A DNA stretch of 64,000 nucleotides from Sceloporus undulatus. Its lineage: Eukaryota > Chordata > Lepidosauria > Squamata > Phrynosomatidae. Of this stretch, positions 30,335 to 41,911 are shown one piece after another. The first letter of the stretch is position 1. The number at the start of each line of letters is the position of its first letter. Location: the NCBI RefSeq assembly GCF_019175285.1, contig NC_056528.1, forward strand, positions 20,271,657-20,335,656, read 5' to 3'. The position numbers and the translations under genes were made by a program. The notes below the pieces were generated by a model. The model did no database searches. It worked only from the letters and a program-made list of their open reading frames with translations, and was not told where the DNA came from.

Positions 30335-30750
30335 ATGGGATCATCTGTGTGGCATTCAAATCCCTCCTGAAAATAAAAGGGAAGAGGAGGAGATGGGCAG
30401 ATTGGCAGCAACTCAGTTTCTAAAAGTGGAAGCCAATGCAAGAGAACACGCTGTGTCAATGAACGTGACTGATGTGCGCAGAGAGAACATTCACTTTCTG
30501 AAAGTTTCATCATGTCCTCAGTACGAAATGGCCACCTCCCTTCATGAGGACAGGCATCCTTGAACCGCAGGACCTTGTGGTTGAAGAAAAAAGAAACAAT
30601 GGGGTTCTTTCCCCATCCCACTCCCATTGGGAATATAAAAGACAACGTGTTGTTCCCACTAGAATCTGGAACTTTGGAACGGATGAAGGCAGATAACAAA
30701 TTATCCTCTTACCAGAAATAATATGGATGCTGTGCAGTAAATGGATGGCT
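30335..30750. other. Unique intergenic DNA
   Basis: No repeat recognised. Frames of 85 and 134 codons on opposite strands overlap here, but neither shows a known domain or splice context, so no gene is called. Confidence 0.3.
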
Positions 30751-30754
30751 TCGT

Positions 30755-30985
30755 TTCATACAGCGCCTTCAAGTCATTTCCAACTTATGGTGACTCTAAG
30801 ACGAACCTATCATGGGTAAGAGTTTCTTCACAAGATTGGTTCAGAGGGGGTTAGCCATTGCAATCCCCTGAAGCTGAGAGACTGTGACTTGCCAAAGATC
30901 ACTCAGAGGGCTCACATGCCCAAGCTGGGATTCGAACCCTGGTCTCCAGAGTCATAGTTTAATGCTCAAACCAATATGCCTTGGT
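30755..30985 (-). mobile_element. tRNA-derived SINE (reverse), near full length
   Basis: 'gccttcaagtcatttccaac' tail complement, 'gagactgtgacttgccaaag', B-box complement 'gggattcgaaccctggtctc', 'atgctcaaaccaatatgcc'. Confidence 0.85.
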
Positions 30986-31029
30986 GGAGCTATCCAAGGT
31001 GGAACAACTAGTGGAGAGAGTCAAGGAAA

Positions 31030-31400
31030 AAAGTGCAAAGGCAGGTTGACATTTAAACGTTAAATGGTTTACATAACTTTAAAGCAAATGAGGAAGATAT
31101 TGGAATAGTTCAAGATTTTCCCTACTTTGGCTCAGTCATTAATCAGAATGGAGACTGCAGCCAAGAAATCAACTAGGATTTGGAAGGGCAACTATGAAGG
31201 AAGAAGACAAGTTCCTGAAGTGTCACTGAATACTAAAGTGGTCCGAGGCATCATATTTCCAATTTCTATGTATGGCTGTAAAAGCTGGGTAGCGAAGAAA
31301 GCTGATAGGAAGAAAATCAAATCATTTGAGATATGGTGCTGGAGAAGAGGGTTGAAGATATATACCATGGATGGCTCAAAAGACCAATAAATGGGTCTTA
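31030..31400 (+). mobile_element. BovB/RTE LINE reverse transcriptase fragment
   Basis: The plus-strand frame reads 'SMYGCKSWVAKKADRKKIKS' followed by 'FEIWCWRRGLKI', matching the conserved C-terminal block of RTE/BovB polyproteins (YGCESW..KK...I..FE.WCWRR). Upstream 'ccctactttggctcagtcat' encodes the 'YFGS.I' stretch. Only about 370 bp survive. It is a relic of the LINE family whose 3' end the SINE tails resemble. Confidence 0.8.
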
Positions 31401-31479
31401 TAGCAAATCACCGAGGGCCACCAAGGTGGAATGCAGTGGTTCCCTTTGCTCTTAATATTCTCTTTTTGTCATGACTCCA

Positions 31480-31750
31480 AGGTAACAGCATACCTGGCTC
31501 AGGACATCCATCAGCCATTATTATGCACAACCACAACATCTTGACCAAATGCAGGCCTATGACTAACATTGTGACCTTTTTATTCTATCTGTGTGATTTT
31601 AAACACCTTTTGCTGATGAAGAAGCCAGTGGAGCTTTGAAAGCTTGCAACATGTATATAATGCATTGTGGTTGGCCCAATAAAGATATTACTGCTTTGTG
31701 GATTTTGGATGCTGTTCTTGCATTGAATTGTTCTTATTAAATCAATTACC
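31480..31750. mobile_element. Unclassified interspersed repeat
   Basis: Contains 'tttgctgatgaagaagccag', 'tttgaaagcttgcaacatgt' and 'cccaataaagatattactgc', wording typical of a repetitive 3' end in reptile genomes. Family not named; boundaries approximate. Confidence 0.4.
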
Positions 31751-31754
31751 TTTA

Positions 31755-32580
31755 CGGTTTTTAAAAATTGGAATTTATACCCAATTTCAAAATAACTAAC
31801 CTTTCACTAGATTGTGTCCATAATAAAAGCTTTAAACGCATTCACAACTGAGAACATTGCAACATTTCAGAGATTCCCAGCAAGGGGAAAAAAACACCCA
31901 AATTTGTTTTGGGGGAGGGAATAGGTCTGGAATAGGAAGACTAATAAAATCAACTGGAACTAGAAGAGATGGATTATAAATGGCAAACAGATGGAACCCT
32001 CATAATAAAGGAGGTCTTTAAAAAGAACAACAAATAGAGGAAATGTCAAAGGGCAGATTAATTTCTCAAGATAAGAGCCCAAACTGTTAAACTGAATGGG
32101 CTTTTTATTGGCAATCCCCAGATGGTGAGTGGCCACTGTTTCAATCATGTTTTCCCAACCACAAAAGCATGGGCCGATATCGCCAAAAACGCGGTTTCCA
32201 AGCCTTCATCGTTTGGGTTTTCAATGCAGGGAAATTGTGCATCTATTCTAGAGAGACTTTTCTAGGAACCAGAGGGAAAGAAAGGGAAGATGCTCCCTCT
32301 AAAACTGTGCAGATGAAAACGGGCACGGCCCAAAATTAGAGCGCAAGCCCATCCTTTCCACATCCCAGTCGTTCTCTGTTGCTGAAGATGATGATCTATG
32401 GCTTGCATGCTTCATGCATTTGCCCAACAACAGCCTGCCCGGCCCTGTTTTAACAACTGAGAAGGCGTCTGGGTTCTTTGTGTTAAAGAGACTCAAGGGA
32501 AACGTTGTTCTGCGATTGGCAGCCAGCAGTTCAAAGTGAGCCTTCCCGGCTTGGAAAAGGCACGTCATGGGTGTGGGTTT
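31755..32580. other. Repeat-poor block, candidate regulatory DNA
   Basis: No transposon signature. The part 32160-32540 retains CpGs ('gggccgatatcgccaaaaac', 'acgggcacggcccaaaatta', 'ctgcgattggcagccag' with an inverted CCAAT). It is 4.3 kb upstream of ASB6 coding exon 1 and could include distal promoter elements; unproven. Confidence 0.35.
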
Positions 32581-32739
32581 CTTTCATGGAGGAGGACTGG
32601 TCAAGATGTACCCTTACACAAGCACAGAGATGTGCACTATTTGGGCTGTGGTCCTCCTCGACGCCATAACCTCCAGCTAGTCCGATTAATCCTCTACCAT
32701 CCCACTTTCTTCGCTGCTTTTAAAATGTCCAGGGCGTGG

Positions 32740-32990
32740 TACATAATGCCCCAAGAAGATGGTCTGGAGGCATCCGTTTTTCTTCTGGAGGGACGCCACA
32801 GCAGCCAAACCATGTAGCGTCCCTCCGGAGTAAAAAGAACCTGGTTCTTTCTAAGGCACCCAGCACATGTCACAAGTGTGCCATTGGCACGCCAGTGATG
32901 TAAGCGATGCACAGCGATGTCTGTATGCTGGGCATCGCTTACGTCAAGATGGCGGCCCCCGTATTCCTTGGATGCACTTAGTGGAGTGGA
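32740..32990. repeat. Cluster of inverted repeats
   Basis: Two hairpins: 'tctggagggacgc' (about 32785) with 'gcgtccctccgga' (about 32817), and 'gtaagcgatgc' (about 32900) with 'gcatcgcttac' (about 32932). CpGs are retained in the stems. Possibly a folded MITE of unknown family. Confidence 0.55.
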
Positions 32991-33024
32991 AACTGGATAC
33001 AGACATATATATATTTCCATTCCA

Positions 33025-33125
33025 ACAAATGCATCTGAGGAAGTCGACTGACGTCTACGAAAGCTCATGCTACCAATTTCTTTCTTCCAGTTAGTCTCAA
33101 AGGTGCCACAAGATCTCTCTACGTA
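33025..33125. mobile_element. Interspersed repeat with 'cagatgcat' end (inverted copy)
   Basis: 'aaatgcatctgaggaagtcg', 'acgaaagctcatgctaccaa', 'gtctcaaaggtgccacaaga': the inverse of the repeat at 7848 and 40885. Confidence 0.6.
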
Positions 33126-33164
33126 GACATATAATTTATTATAAATGTTCTAAAATGCAAGAGC

Positions 33165-33323
33165 ATAGATAGATAGATAGATAGATAGATGAATGAATGA
33201 TAGATAGATAGATAGAGGTCGCTAAAATGAGTACCCAGATTGTTGGGGGCAATTAGCTTACAATTTGTAAACCGCTTAGGGAGTGCTTAAATGCACTGAT
33301 AAGCGGTATAGAAATGTACTTGC

Positions 33324-33419
<96 letters not shown>

Positions 33420-33420
33420 A
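33165..33420 (+). repeat. (GATA)n/(GATT)n microsatellites around a SINE tail
   Basis: (GATA)n at about 33166-33215 and 33327-33381, then (GATT)n to 33418. Between them, 33216-33320 is a SINE 3' end: 'aaaatgagtacccagattgt', 'gtaaaccgcttagggagtgc', 'aagcggtatagaaatgt'. A similar tail is at 38868-38935. Confidence 0.85.
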
Positions 33421-33489
33421 CATGGTACAGTGCACACTGTATAATGTGCATTTTCCACTAGGTGAGGCTGCCCTCTGGCGGTTCCTTGA

Positions 33490-33589
33490 NNNNNNNNNNN
33501 NNNNNNNNNNNNNNNNNNNNNNNNNNNNNNNNNNNNNNNNNNNNNNNNNNNNNNNNNNNNNNNNNNNNNNNNNNNNNNNNNNNNNNNNN
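33490..33589. other. Assembly gap (100 N)
   Basis: Exactly 100 N characters, a conventional gap of unknown size. Both sides carry the same sequence: (GATA/GATT)n, then 'acatggtacagtgcacactg' to 'ctctggcggttccttga'. Confidence 0.99.
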
Positions 33590-33719
33590 ATAGATAGATA
33601 GATAGATAGATAGATTGATTGATTGATTGATTGATTACATGGTACAGTGCACACTGTACAATGTGCATTTTCCACTAGGTGAGGCTGCCCTCTGGCGGTT
33701 CCTTGAGGCATTGCAGCCC

Positions 33720-34540
33720 TCAGTGGAGGTGCAATTAACACCTCCAACCTGCAGAGGGCACTAAATTGGGGAAGGGAAAACCAGGCAGAGAAACTGAATT
33801 GCAGCACTTTCTGCAAATATTTAAATGTGCAGTCAAATATTCCACCATCCTTCCGCTTCCTTTTTAGCTAGCAAAGAACCCACAGAGACAAGAGAACTGG
33901 AAAGGCAGCAGTTTGCAAAAAAAGAAGGCAAGTGAATGCACGCACAGAAGGGGGAAAAGGAGAACCTAAATGCATTTCTCTTGCATTTCCTTAGCTAGAG
34001 TAGCCCCATTGCAATGAATAGGGCTTCTTTCCCTGTCTGCTAACAAGCCTGTCTCCAAATGCAAAGGGAACTGCTTTAGCTGCACACTATGTTTTTTAGT
34101 AAAATTGGATGGGAAATTAGATTTTATTATATACGTGTATATATATGTGTGTAAGATGTGTATGCATTTCAGGGCTTTTGTCCCTGAGGTTGCAAATACC
34201 ATTTTGGGATATTTTTCTTTTGTGCTGAAATGTGCCTTCTTTTAAACTTAACATGTAATTCTGAACATTTTTCTCTTTGTCCTATGAAATCTGCATTTTA
34301 TTGTCTGTTTAAAAAGCCTGTTTCCTTGAAGGATCAACCTCCCTCCCTGCCCTGTTTGGGTGTATCTCCTTTAAAGGCTAACATATATATGTGTGTGTGT
34401 GTGTGTGTTTATATTTGGCAGTGGCAGTATATATATGAAATGTGGGTTTCTGGCTGGAAAGGAGGCACAGGAGGATAATGTTAAACTTAGTTATACTTAC
34501 TCATCTACTTACAAAATGCTATATAGGCTCACATATTGCA
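33720..34540. other. Unique intergenic DNA
   Basis: No gene recognised. Short TG/TA runs near 34130-34150 and 34385-34410. Possible binding sites cannot be judged. Confidence 0.35.
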
Positions 34541-34544
34541 TCCA

Positions 34545-34690
34545 TGAGCCAGCAGTTTGAGTTTTGGACTATGACTCTGGAGATCAGGGTTTGAATCCTG
34601 ACTCAGCTGCGTAAACAATCTGGGTGATTCTGGGCACTCTCTCAACCTCAGACGATAGCAATGGCAAGAAACCCCCATGAGAGGTTCACA
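34545..34690 (+). mobile_element. tRNA-derived SINE, tail-less
   Basis: 'cagcagtttgagttttggac', 'agggtttgaatcctgactca', 'gggtgattctgggcactctc', truncated before the tail. Confidence 0.75.
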
Positions 34691-34722
34691 GGGCCAACTA
34701 AAACCAAATCCCAGATTATATA

Positions 34723-34951
34723 CAGTCAGTGGGTATCTGCTGGGATTTGGTTCCAGCCCCCCCCCGCCCCCTTCCAAAATTCATGGATGCTCAAGTCCCG
34801 TTAAATACAATGGTACACTAAAATGGTGTCCCTTATATAAAATGGCAAGATCAAAGTTTGCTTTTTGGAATCTATTTTTTACAGTAATATTGTCAAACCA
34901 GGGATGGGTAAATCTGTGGATAAAGAATCAGTGGATATGGAGAGTTGACTG
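34723..34951 (-). mobile_element. Tigger/pogo-like MITE
   Basis: Left CAGTCAGTGGGTATCTGC and right 'ggatatggagagttgactg', flanked by TA on both sides. Interior 'tttggaatctattttttaca' matches other copies in reverse. Confidence 0.75.
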
Positions 34952-35089
34952 TATTGGCCTGCCTTCATCGGATTCCATGAGCCATGATTGGCTAGCTCCC
35001 AGCATCTTCTCACTTCGCCATAGCAAAGTCTATTGTGTGAATGGGTCCATGGTGACAAGAGAGTGCCCTCCACCCCACCTGTAGGCAGG

Positions 35090-35400
35090 GATGGAAAACT
35101 GGTGTGGCCCTCCAGATGATGTTGGACTGCAACTCCCATTATCCATCCTTGTTGTTGACTAGTGGCAGATGGTTGTTGTAATCCAACAATATCTGGAGGG
35201 CCATTGTCCATCCTCATTAGCCATCCTCAACTCTTGTTATTCATCCTCAAGATTGGCTACAGGCAGATGGATGTTGCAACCCACCAATATCTGGAGGGCC
35301 ATTATCCATCCTTGTTATCTATCCTCAACTCCCATTATCCATTGTCACTACTGGCTAGAGGCAGATGGATGTTGCAACCCAACAATATCTGCAGGGCAGT
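35090..35400. repeat. Three-copy tandem repeat, ~98-bp unit
   Basis: Anchor 'ggcagatggatgttgcaacc' (or near variant) at about 35164, 35262 and 35360, each followed by 'caatatctggagggcc'. The first copy starts with 'tggccctccagatgatgttg', a common MITE-like phrase, so the array probably grew from a transposon. Confidence 0.8.
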
Positions 35401-35404
35401 ATGT

Positions 35405-36325
35405 TCCTCAGTCCTTGCCTAGAGATGCAAGTGAGACCGCTTGGTATCCAGATCTTTCCTTCGACACCTTGTTTCCACCTGGAATTTTCTGCCTGAGGCA
35501 ACCGCCTCACCCTCCCTCATGGTAGGACCAGCCAGGGAGTTTCTAGGGGATAGGGGTGCAGACTGCATTGGGTGACACCTTGGAATGAGGTGTCTCAGTG
35601 GAATGGTGGGAAAGGACTGGTTTCTGGTGTGTGCTGCTGTGCCTCTCTATGGGTAGACCAGGATTCCCAGAGACTGAAGGTCCTGGGAAGACATAGCCCA
35701 CTTTCCTGAAGGTGGCAAGAAGGCTAGCTAGGAAACTGTCAGCAAGCCATTCCTGGAGGCCTCTCCATTTGCCAAATGGCACCTGACCTCTTCAGGACTT
35801 ACAAGTTACGCAGGTAAACCAGAAAAACCTGGGGCATGGACAGTCCCTTTGGGTGCCCCAGTCCACCAGCTGTTGGTGGCAAGTAGACTAGAACCTTTCT
35901 CTTTCATAGTGGCCTGATCTACTCTTAAGGGACTATTGGCCTGGTGGCTCTGAACTTTGGGGTGACAAGCACTGGGTTGGCACCGACTCTAGTGATGCCA
36001 CTAGGACCAGCTCTGCAGGTGGGATGTTGTAGAAGGGGCTAAGCATTCACCCCGTGCGCCTTTTCAGCTGGAGGTTTTTCATCTCTCTCTGAAGTAGTTC
36101 TCTATACATAGTGGAGCCGTTTCAGATTGGGAGTATATTGGAGTTGTTGTCACAGTTGTATTGTGGTGGCAGATAGATAAAGGGGGAAAGTGCATTTAGC
36201 TGAGCATGTCAAACCCAGCATTGCCTCTCCCGGGGAAAGGAACAGGTGGAGGTCTAGATAAGCACTCTGGCTCATGCTAGCAGAAGCTCTGTCGCAATGG
36301 ACCTGACTTCCAAAAAATGGTGGAA
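35405..36325. other. Unique intergenic DNA upstream of ASB6
   Basis: No repeats recognised and no CpG island. The ASB6 5' exon or promoter could lie here or nearer the coding exon, but no TATA box, CpG cluster or donor site stands out. Confidence 0.3.
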
Positions 36326-36329
36326 ATTA

Positions 36330-36545
36330 CAGTGGAACCTTGGTATCCTCTGGGGTTTGGTTCCAGGATCACCTGTGGATACCAGTATCTGTGGATGCTC
36401 AAATCCCATTAAATACAGCGTCATAGTAAAATGATGTTTCTTATATAAAATGGTAAAATCAAGGTTTGCTTTTGAGGACTTATATATTTTTAAAAATATT
36501 TTCAAACTGTGGATGGTTGAATCTGTGGATGTAGATGGCCAACTG
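36330..36545 (-). mobile_element. Tigger/pogo-like MITE
   Basis: CAGTGGAACCTTGGTATCC on the left, 'gtagatggccaactg' on the right; 'ttaaatacagcgtcatagta' inside. Lies 330 bp upstream of the ASB6 start codon. Confidence 0.75.
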
Positions 36546-36559
36546 TGTCATTGGATTTT

Positions 36560-36690
36560 TGATATCTAATGCAGGATGCAGGCAGGTTCATCTGTCGGAA
36601 GTGCTTTGACTTTGTCTTCCTGCATGGCAGAGGATTGGAGAGGATAGCCATTGGGGGTCTCCTTCAACTCTCTGATTCTAGGTTAATAAC
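36560..36690 (+). mobile_element. CR1 3' end fragment
   Basis: 'ttcatctgtcggaagtgctt', 'cttcctgcatggcagaggat', 'caactctctgattctag'. Ends about 180 bp upstream of the ASB6 start codon. Confidence 0.75.
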
Positions 36691-36871
36691 CTGTGCTATG
36701 CCCTCTGGGAGGAAGTGTATTACAAAACCTAAATGTGATCCACTGAAAAGAGATACTGTATATATAAATGTATACATGTAATTTTTAGGTAGACCAGCAA
36801 GACAACTTGCATCTGGCTCCAAGATCAGAGTTTATACATGGATGATCTATAACAAGGAGGAATCAAGGACC

Positions 36872-36984
36872 ATGCCCTTTCTCCACGGCTTCCGCAGGAT
36901 CATCTTTGAATACCAGCCCTTAGTAGATGAGATTTTGGGATGCTTGGGTTTACAGGACCCTGAACGGCAGGAAACCTTGGAGAG
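36872..36984 (+). CDS. ASB6: ASB6 coding exon 1
   Basis: Codes residues 1-37 and two bases of codon 38; ends 'ttggagag|gtaata', phase 2. Starts MPFLHGFRR. Any 5' UTR splice upstream is unresolved ('aatttttag' at 36780-36788 could be an acceptor). Confidence 0.93.
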
Positions 36985-39900
36985 GTAATAAGCCTTTGTT
37001 GTGGTTTTGTTGTGGTTACCTACCTTTACCTTTACCTATGAGAAACTTCCATGATGTGGTGTTGCCAGACCAAAAACTAGAGATCGTTCCCATGCCTTTA
37101 ATGTGTGGGTATGGGCCTTCAGGTCACCTGTCAACCTATGGCAACCACATGAATTTTATTGGGTTTTCTTAGGCAAGGATCAGAGATGGTTTTCCCCCAG
37201 TTAGCTGCAGGTCTTTGGACCTACTGACATTTCCGAACACCCCACATAGAGCACGCTATAGCAGCCACTGTTAAGTTTTGAATGCCTCTTTTTCTTTCTT
37301 CTTCGTCTTTCAATGCAAAGTCCCAGCTTTGTGGCTGAAGATGAGAGCAAACTTCCGGTCCTTGCCGAGCTCCTGGAAAGGAAAGCCCATTCGTCCTTTT
37401 ACCAGGAAGGTGTGAGCTGCGCTTTACTGAAAGTAGCGGAGTTGGGCTTGCTGCGTGTGGCTGAAACCCTCCTCTGCAATGGGGCGGACATCGTCTTTGA
37501 AGGTGGGGATCCCATTCGCTTCAAGGTGCCATCTTTTAGGAAGCGGGGAAGGAGAGCTATTTTTAAGTCAAAGCTGCAAATATGGCGGGCCAACTGCTAT
37601 TGTTGTTATTATTCTCCTCCCCCCTGCCTCCATGATATTTATTAGGTTTGTTACATCAAATAAGTTAAACTATTACAACTTTCTACACATTGTCTACTAA
37701 CAAATCCACAACATACATAACATATATAGGTATAGGCAAATACACCTAGCATACGTTCACTATTACCTTACCTACTCTGACACTTGCTTACTCCTAATCT
37801 AACTTCCCAAACTGCAACATAGAACACTCATCATCACAAACCATTAACACAAACCATTCATATACTTCCTTTCCTATAAATCTTGGTTATCTCCTTTTTA
37901 TTCTTACCTATCCCTTCTACGCTTTATCAAGAAAGGCCCATGATAGGGTCACCATAGGTCAGAAATGGCATGAAGGGATGTAAGAACAATACCAGCAATG
38001 GTACAGGATCCCTCTCTAGTTTTAAAGTTGGCAGCCCTATGGGAGGCTTTTACACTAGTAGTACTGTTGCTATCCTACTTTGGTGTCATAGCTCTATGAC
38101 ATCATAGCCCTGTGAAGTTATGGAAAGATGCTTCTCTTCATAAGCTTGTTTCCATAGCAACATGGCTCCTAGGCAAGGATGGCTTGTTGGGTACCACAAG
38201 ACCCTTTGACTTTGGAGAGGTTATGGGGAGGAAGAAGGGGATGGGATGCTTCCTGTCACGCTGTGGGTCTTACTGTGATCCTGACGTATATAGTGGTAAG
38301 GGTTTTTTCACTCCTTATGATGATGAAAGCCCTGCAGTGTAGGCCATCCAAAGGTTCAATATCAGATTGTGCTTAAACATTGCTGAAACCTTGCCTTAAG
38401 GTCGCTGTATCTCAGAAATGACTTGAAGGCAACCACAACAAATCATTCATCATTTTTAAAATAATCAGTTAAAAAAACAAAACAGGATATATTTTTTGTA
38501 AAGTCACTTGGTTCAAACCAACCAACCCTGATTTTTTAACAGGGCACACACTTTGGTCAGTGGTCGATTTAAAAAGTATAAAAATATTAATTATATCAAT
38601 ACATGAATGCAATAAATATATTAATGAAATGAAGACTTTTCACTTTCTGCATTGCTTCTCTGATGTGAGTTTCCTCCCCTCCTTTTCTATTTTAAAACAG
38701 ATCCAGTCACCTATTACACAGCTCTTCACATTGCAGTCCTTCGTAACCAGCCGGACATGGTGGAACTCTTGGTCCAACATGGTGCGGACATTAATCGAAG
38801 GGACAGAGTGAGTAGTGGGTGGAATTGTAAGCATCAGTGGGGAGGAGACTAGCAACAACAGACTGTAACCTGCTTAGAGAGTGCTGAGTTCACTGATCAG
38901 CAGTATAGAAATGTAAATACTATTACTGTTGTTATAACATCAACAAGTAAGAGCTGAACCCACATCTCTTCCCCAACACTTCTGGTTTGTAAGGTGAGAG
39001 CTTTGTTGGGTATGAATGTGTCTTCAGGTCACAGAATCATAGAATTGGAAGAGACCCCAAAGCTCATCCAGTCCAATTCCATTCTGGTGTATGAACTATT
39101 GTCCCTATTCTTCCCATGTGATTTCTGCCTCTGGTACCAAGATTTCTGTTAAAGGAACATCTTGGTTTATCTTAAGTACATCTGTTCTTTTCTGTTCAGA
39201 GATTGGAGAATCACAGAGTTGGAAGAGACCCCAGAGGTCATCCAGTCCAGTGCCCTGCCATGCGGGAATACAAAATCAAAGCACTCCTGACAGTTGGCCA
39301 TCCAGCCTCTGTTTGAAAACCTTCAAAAGAAAGAGACTCCATCACACTCCAAGGCAGCATCTTCCACTGTCTAACAGCTCTTACTGTCAGGATGTTCTTC
39401 CAAATGTTGCAGTGGTATCACTTTTCCGATAGTTTGAATCCACTACTGCAAGTCCAAGCTTGCTCCATCTTTAATATGACATCTTTTCAAATACTTACAC
39501 ATGGCTATCATGTCACTCCTTAACCTTCTCTTTTCCAAGCTAGGCATGCCCAGCTCTCTAAGTTGCTTCTTATCAGGCATGGTTTCCAATGGTCAGGGGC
39601 AGGAGTCACATGGACTCGGGTTGCCTGATCTCAGGGCCTGGGCCTGAGTTTCCCCTTGCATGGGTCATCTCCAAAGAAAGGAGAGTGCAAATTCTCATTT
39701 TGGTGAGCTCACCTCCAGGCAAGTGGAAAGGTCTGTGTGCAGATCTCCAGTGCAGCTCAGACACCAGCAGATTGCTACAATTTATAAGGCTCTACTGATT
39801 TACTGCAGCAGCTTCCAAAGACTCCAAGTCTCTCTCTATATATATTTAGTTAGCTTTCTTCTTCTATTGTAGTGGTAGTGGTATTGAAGAGAGTCCTGGA

Positions 39901-41872
39901 AAGCACTTTAAAAAGCAGACAACAACGAGGAGTCAAGCTCCACATGCTCTTGAGATGCTCAACTGTAACTGAATAAACAGTTGGCCATCTCAGAGCATGT
40001 GGAGCTTGTCTCCTCTCTGTTTTCTGCTTAGTTGTTGTGGTGCCAGGACTCACTTTCCACTCTGCTCTGCTTCCACTTCTGGCTAGAAACAAGTAGGATA
40101 GATAAAATATTCCTTATCTCACCTCCCCAAGTAAGTGAGAAAGAATAATCCCCCAAATTTCATCAAGTTTTCTCTTATGCTCTATGGATGAAATGCCTTA
40201 GGAGAGGCATTTCATCTTTTCAAAACAGAAATTGGGGTGGAGAGGACTGTACAAAAGCTGGAAACTAAAATGTGGTCCTCCAAGGCAATCCAGAAGGTCA
40301 GATTGTGACTTTAAGTGGGCCAAATTCAGCTCTTGGGCCTGAGGCTCCAAATCCCTGGATCAAATGACTGTTTTGAGCATCTCACCACCTTGCTAACCAT
40401 AATTCGAAATAAACACACAGGGTTTAAAAGGAACTCTTTCTTTTGTTGTCTTTAGATTCATGAAAGCAGTCCCCTGGACCTTGCCAGTGAAGAACCTGAA
40501 CGCCTTCCCTGCCTGCAGCGTCTCTTAGATCTGGGAGCTGACATCAATGCCGCCGATAAACATGGTCAGTGCCACCCCATCCACTTGGCTTATTTTATAA
40601 ACCATGATGGTACATCTTAACGCTTGCACATTTTATTACACCAGCCTGCTATGAAAAAGCCTCACCAAGTGATAAGAGGTCTGTTCTGCTAGACATCAAG
40701 GTACTATAGGATGATGTTCCACCCCCTCCTGTCTGTGACCTGCAGTGCGGTGATCAGAATCAGGAGCCCTGTTGCAACTCCTCATTGAACCACAGATCGA
40801 TTGTGGAAGGATGCATGAAAGATCATCCTGCAGCACTCTGATCGCCAGCAGAACTGACCTCCATTGCTCAGTGTAGCTACTAGCTGTGAAGGTATAATTC
40901 AAAGATATAGCCGTGTTGGTCTGTAGAATTAATATGTACAGCGATCTTGTGGCACCTTTGAGACTAACCGAAAGACATTGGCAGCACGAGCTTTCATAGA
41001 CTTAAGTCTGCTTCCTCAGATGCATTTGGTGAAGGTGTGTGAGAGAGGGTGAAAATGAGAACAGAGTAAGTGGCCCATCCTGATAAGTAAAGGCTTCTGA
41101 TGGATATGGTTGCCCTGATTTGAATTCATTTTTTTTGTTCCTCTTCCTTCTCTTTTTAAAAACTCTCCCAGGAAAGACCGCTTTGCTTCATGCCCTAGCC
41201 AGCAGCGATGGGGTTCAGATTCACACTACGGAGAACATTCGTCTCTTGCTGGAAGGAGGTGAGCTCTTACTGATTTAAAACTTGACACAGCTTTGCCCCA
41301 TCAGATAGCCCTGGCTGTAACCTAACTCATTTCGCATGAGATGGTAAGGGTCAGGTCCCTTTCTGAATCTCTTTGTGAAGCTGCTGGTGAGACAGTTTTG
41401 GCAAACAGGAGGAAAAGAATCTCAGCTTGGAGGCCAAATTTGTACCTTCTCGGATTTCAGCTACCTTTCTCTCAAGATGGGATTCAAGGCACAGGATGGG
41501 GGGATACTTTGCTTAGCAGTAGTACCTGTAAAAAGGACTGTGGGACTGTTGTTGAGCATATGTTGAACCTTGGGGTTTCCAGGCTGAGTGGGGATTCAAA
41601 CCCTGGTCTTCTCAAGTCCTAGTCTGACAATAAAACCACTATATCATGCTGGCTCCGATTTTAATGTGTATGTTGTTTAAAATGGCTTATATTGATTTTA
41701 CTTGTGCATTGTCTTGAGAGCTTTAGAGAAAGGGTGAAATATAAATACATTAATATGCTGGTATTTTGGTGTCTCACCCATTTTGGCCCCCCCAGTTTCT
41801 GGAATGTGGCCCCTACTTTATATCTATTTTATTGTTTGTATGTACAGTGCTGTGTAAATCTACAGCGCTATA

Positions 41873-41911
<39 letters not shown>

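Noticed and set aside
33276-33816. Open frames of 130-132 codons spanning the gap on the minus strand
   Set aside because: They read through N bases and GATA/GATT repeats (INQS and IYLS runs); no real protein.
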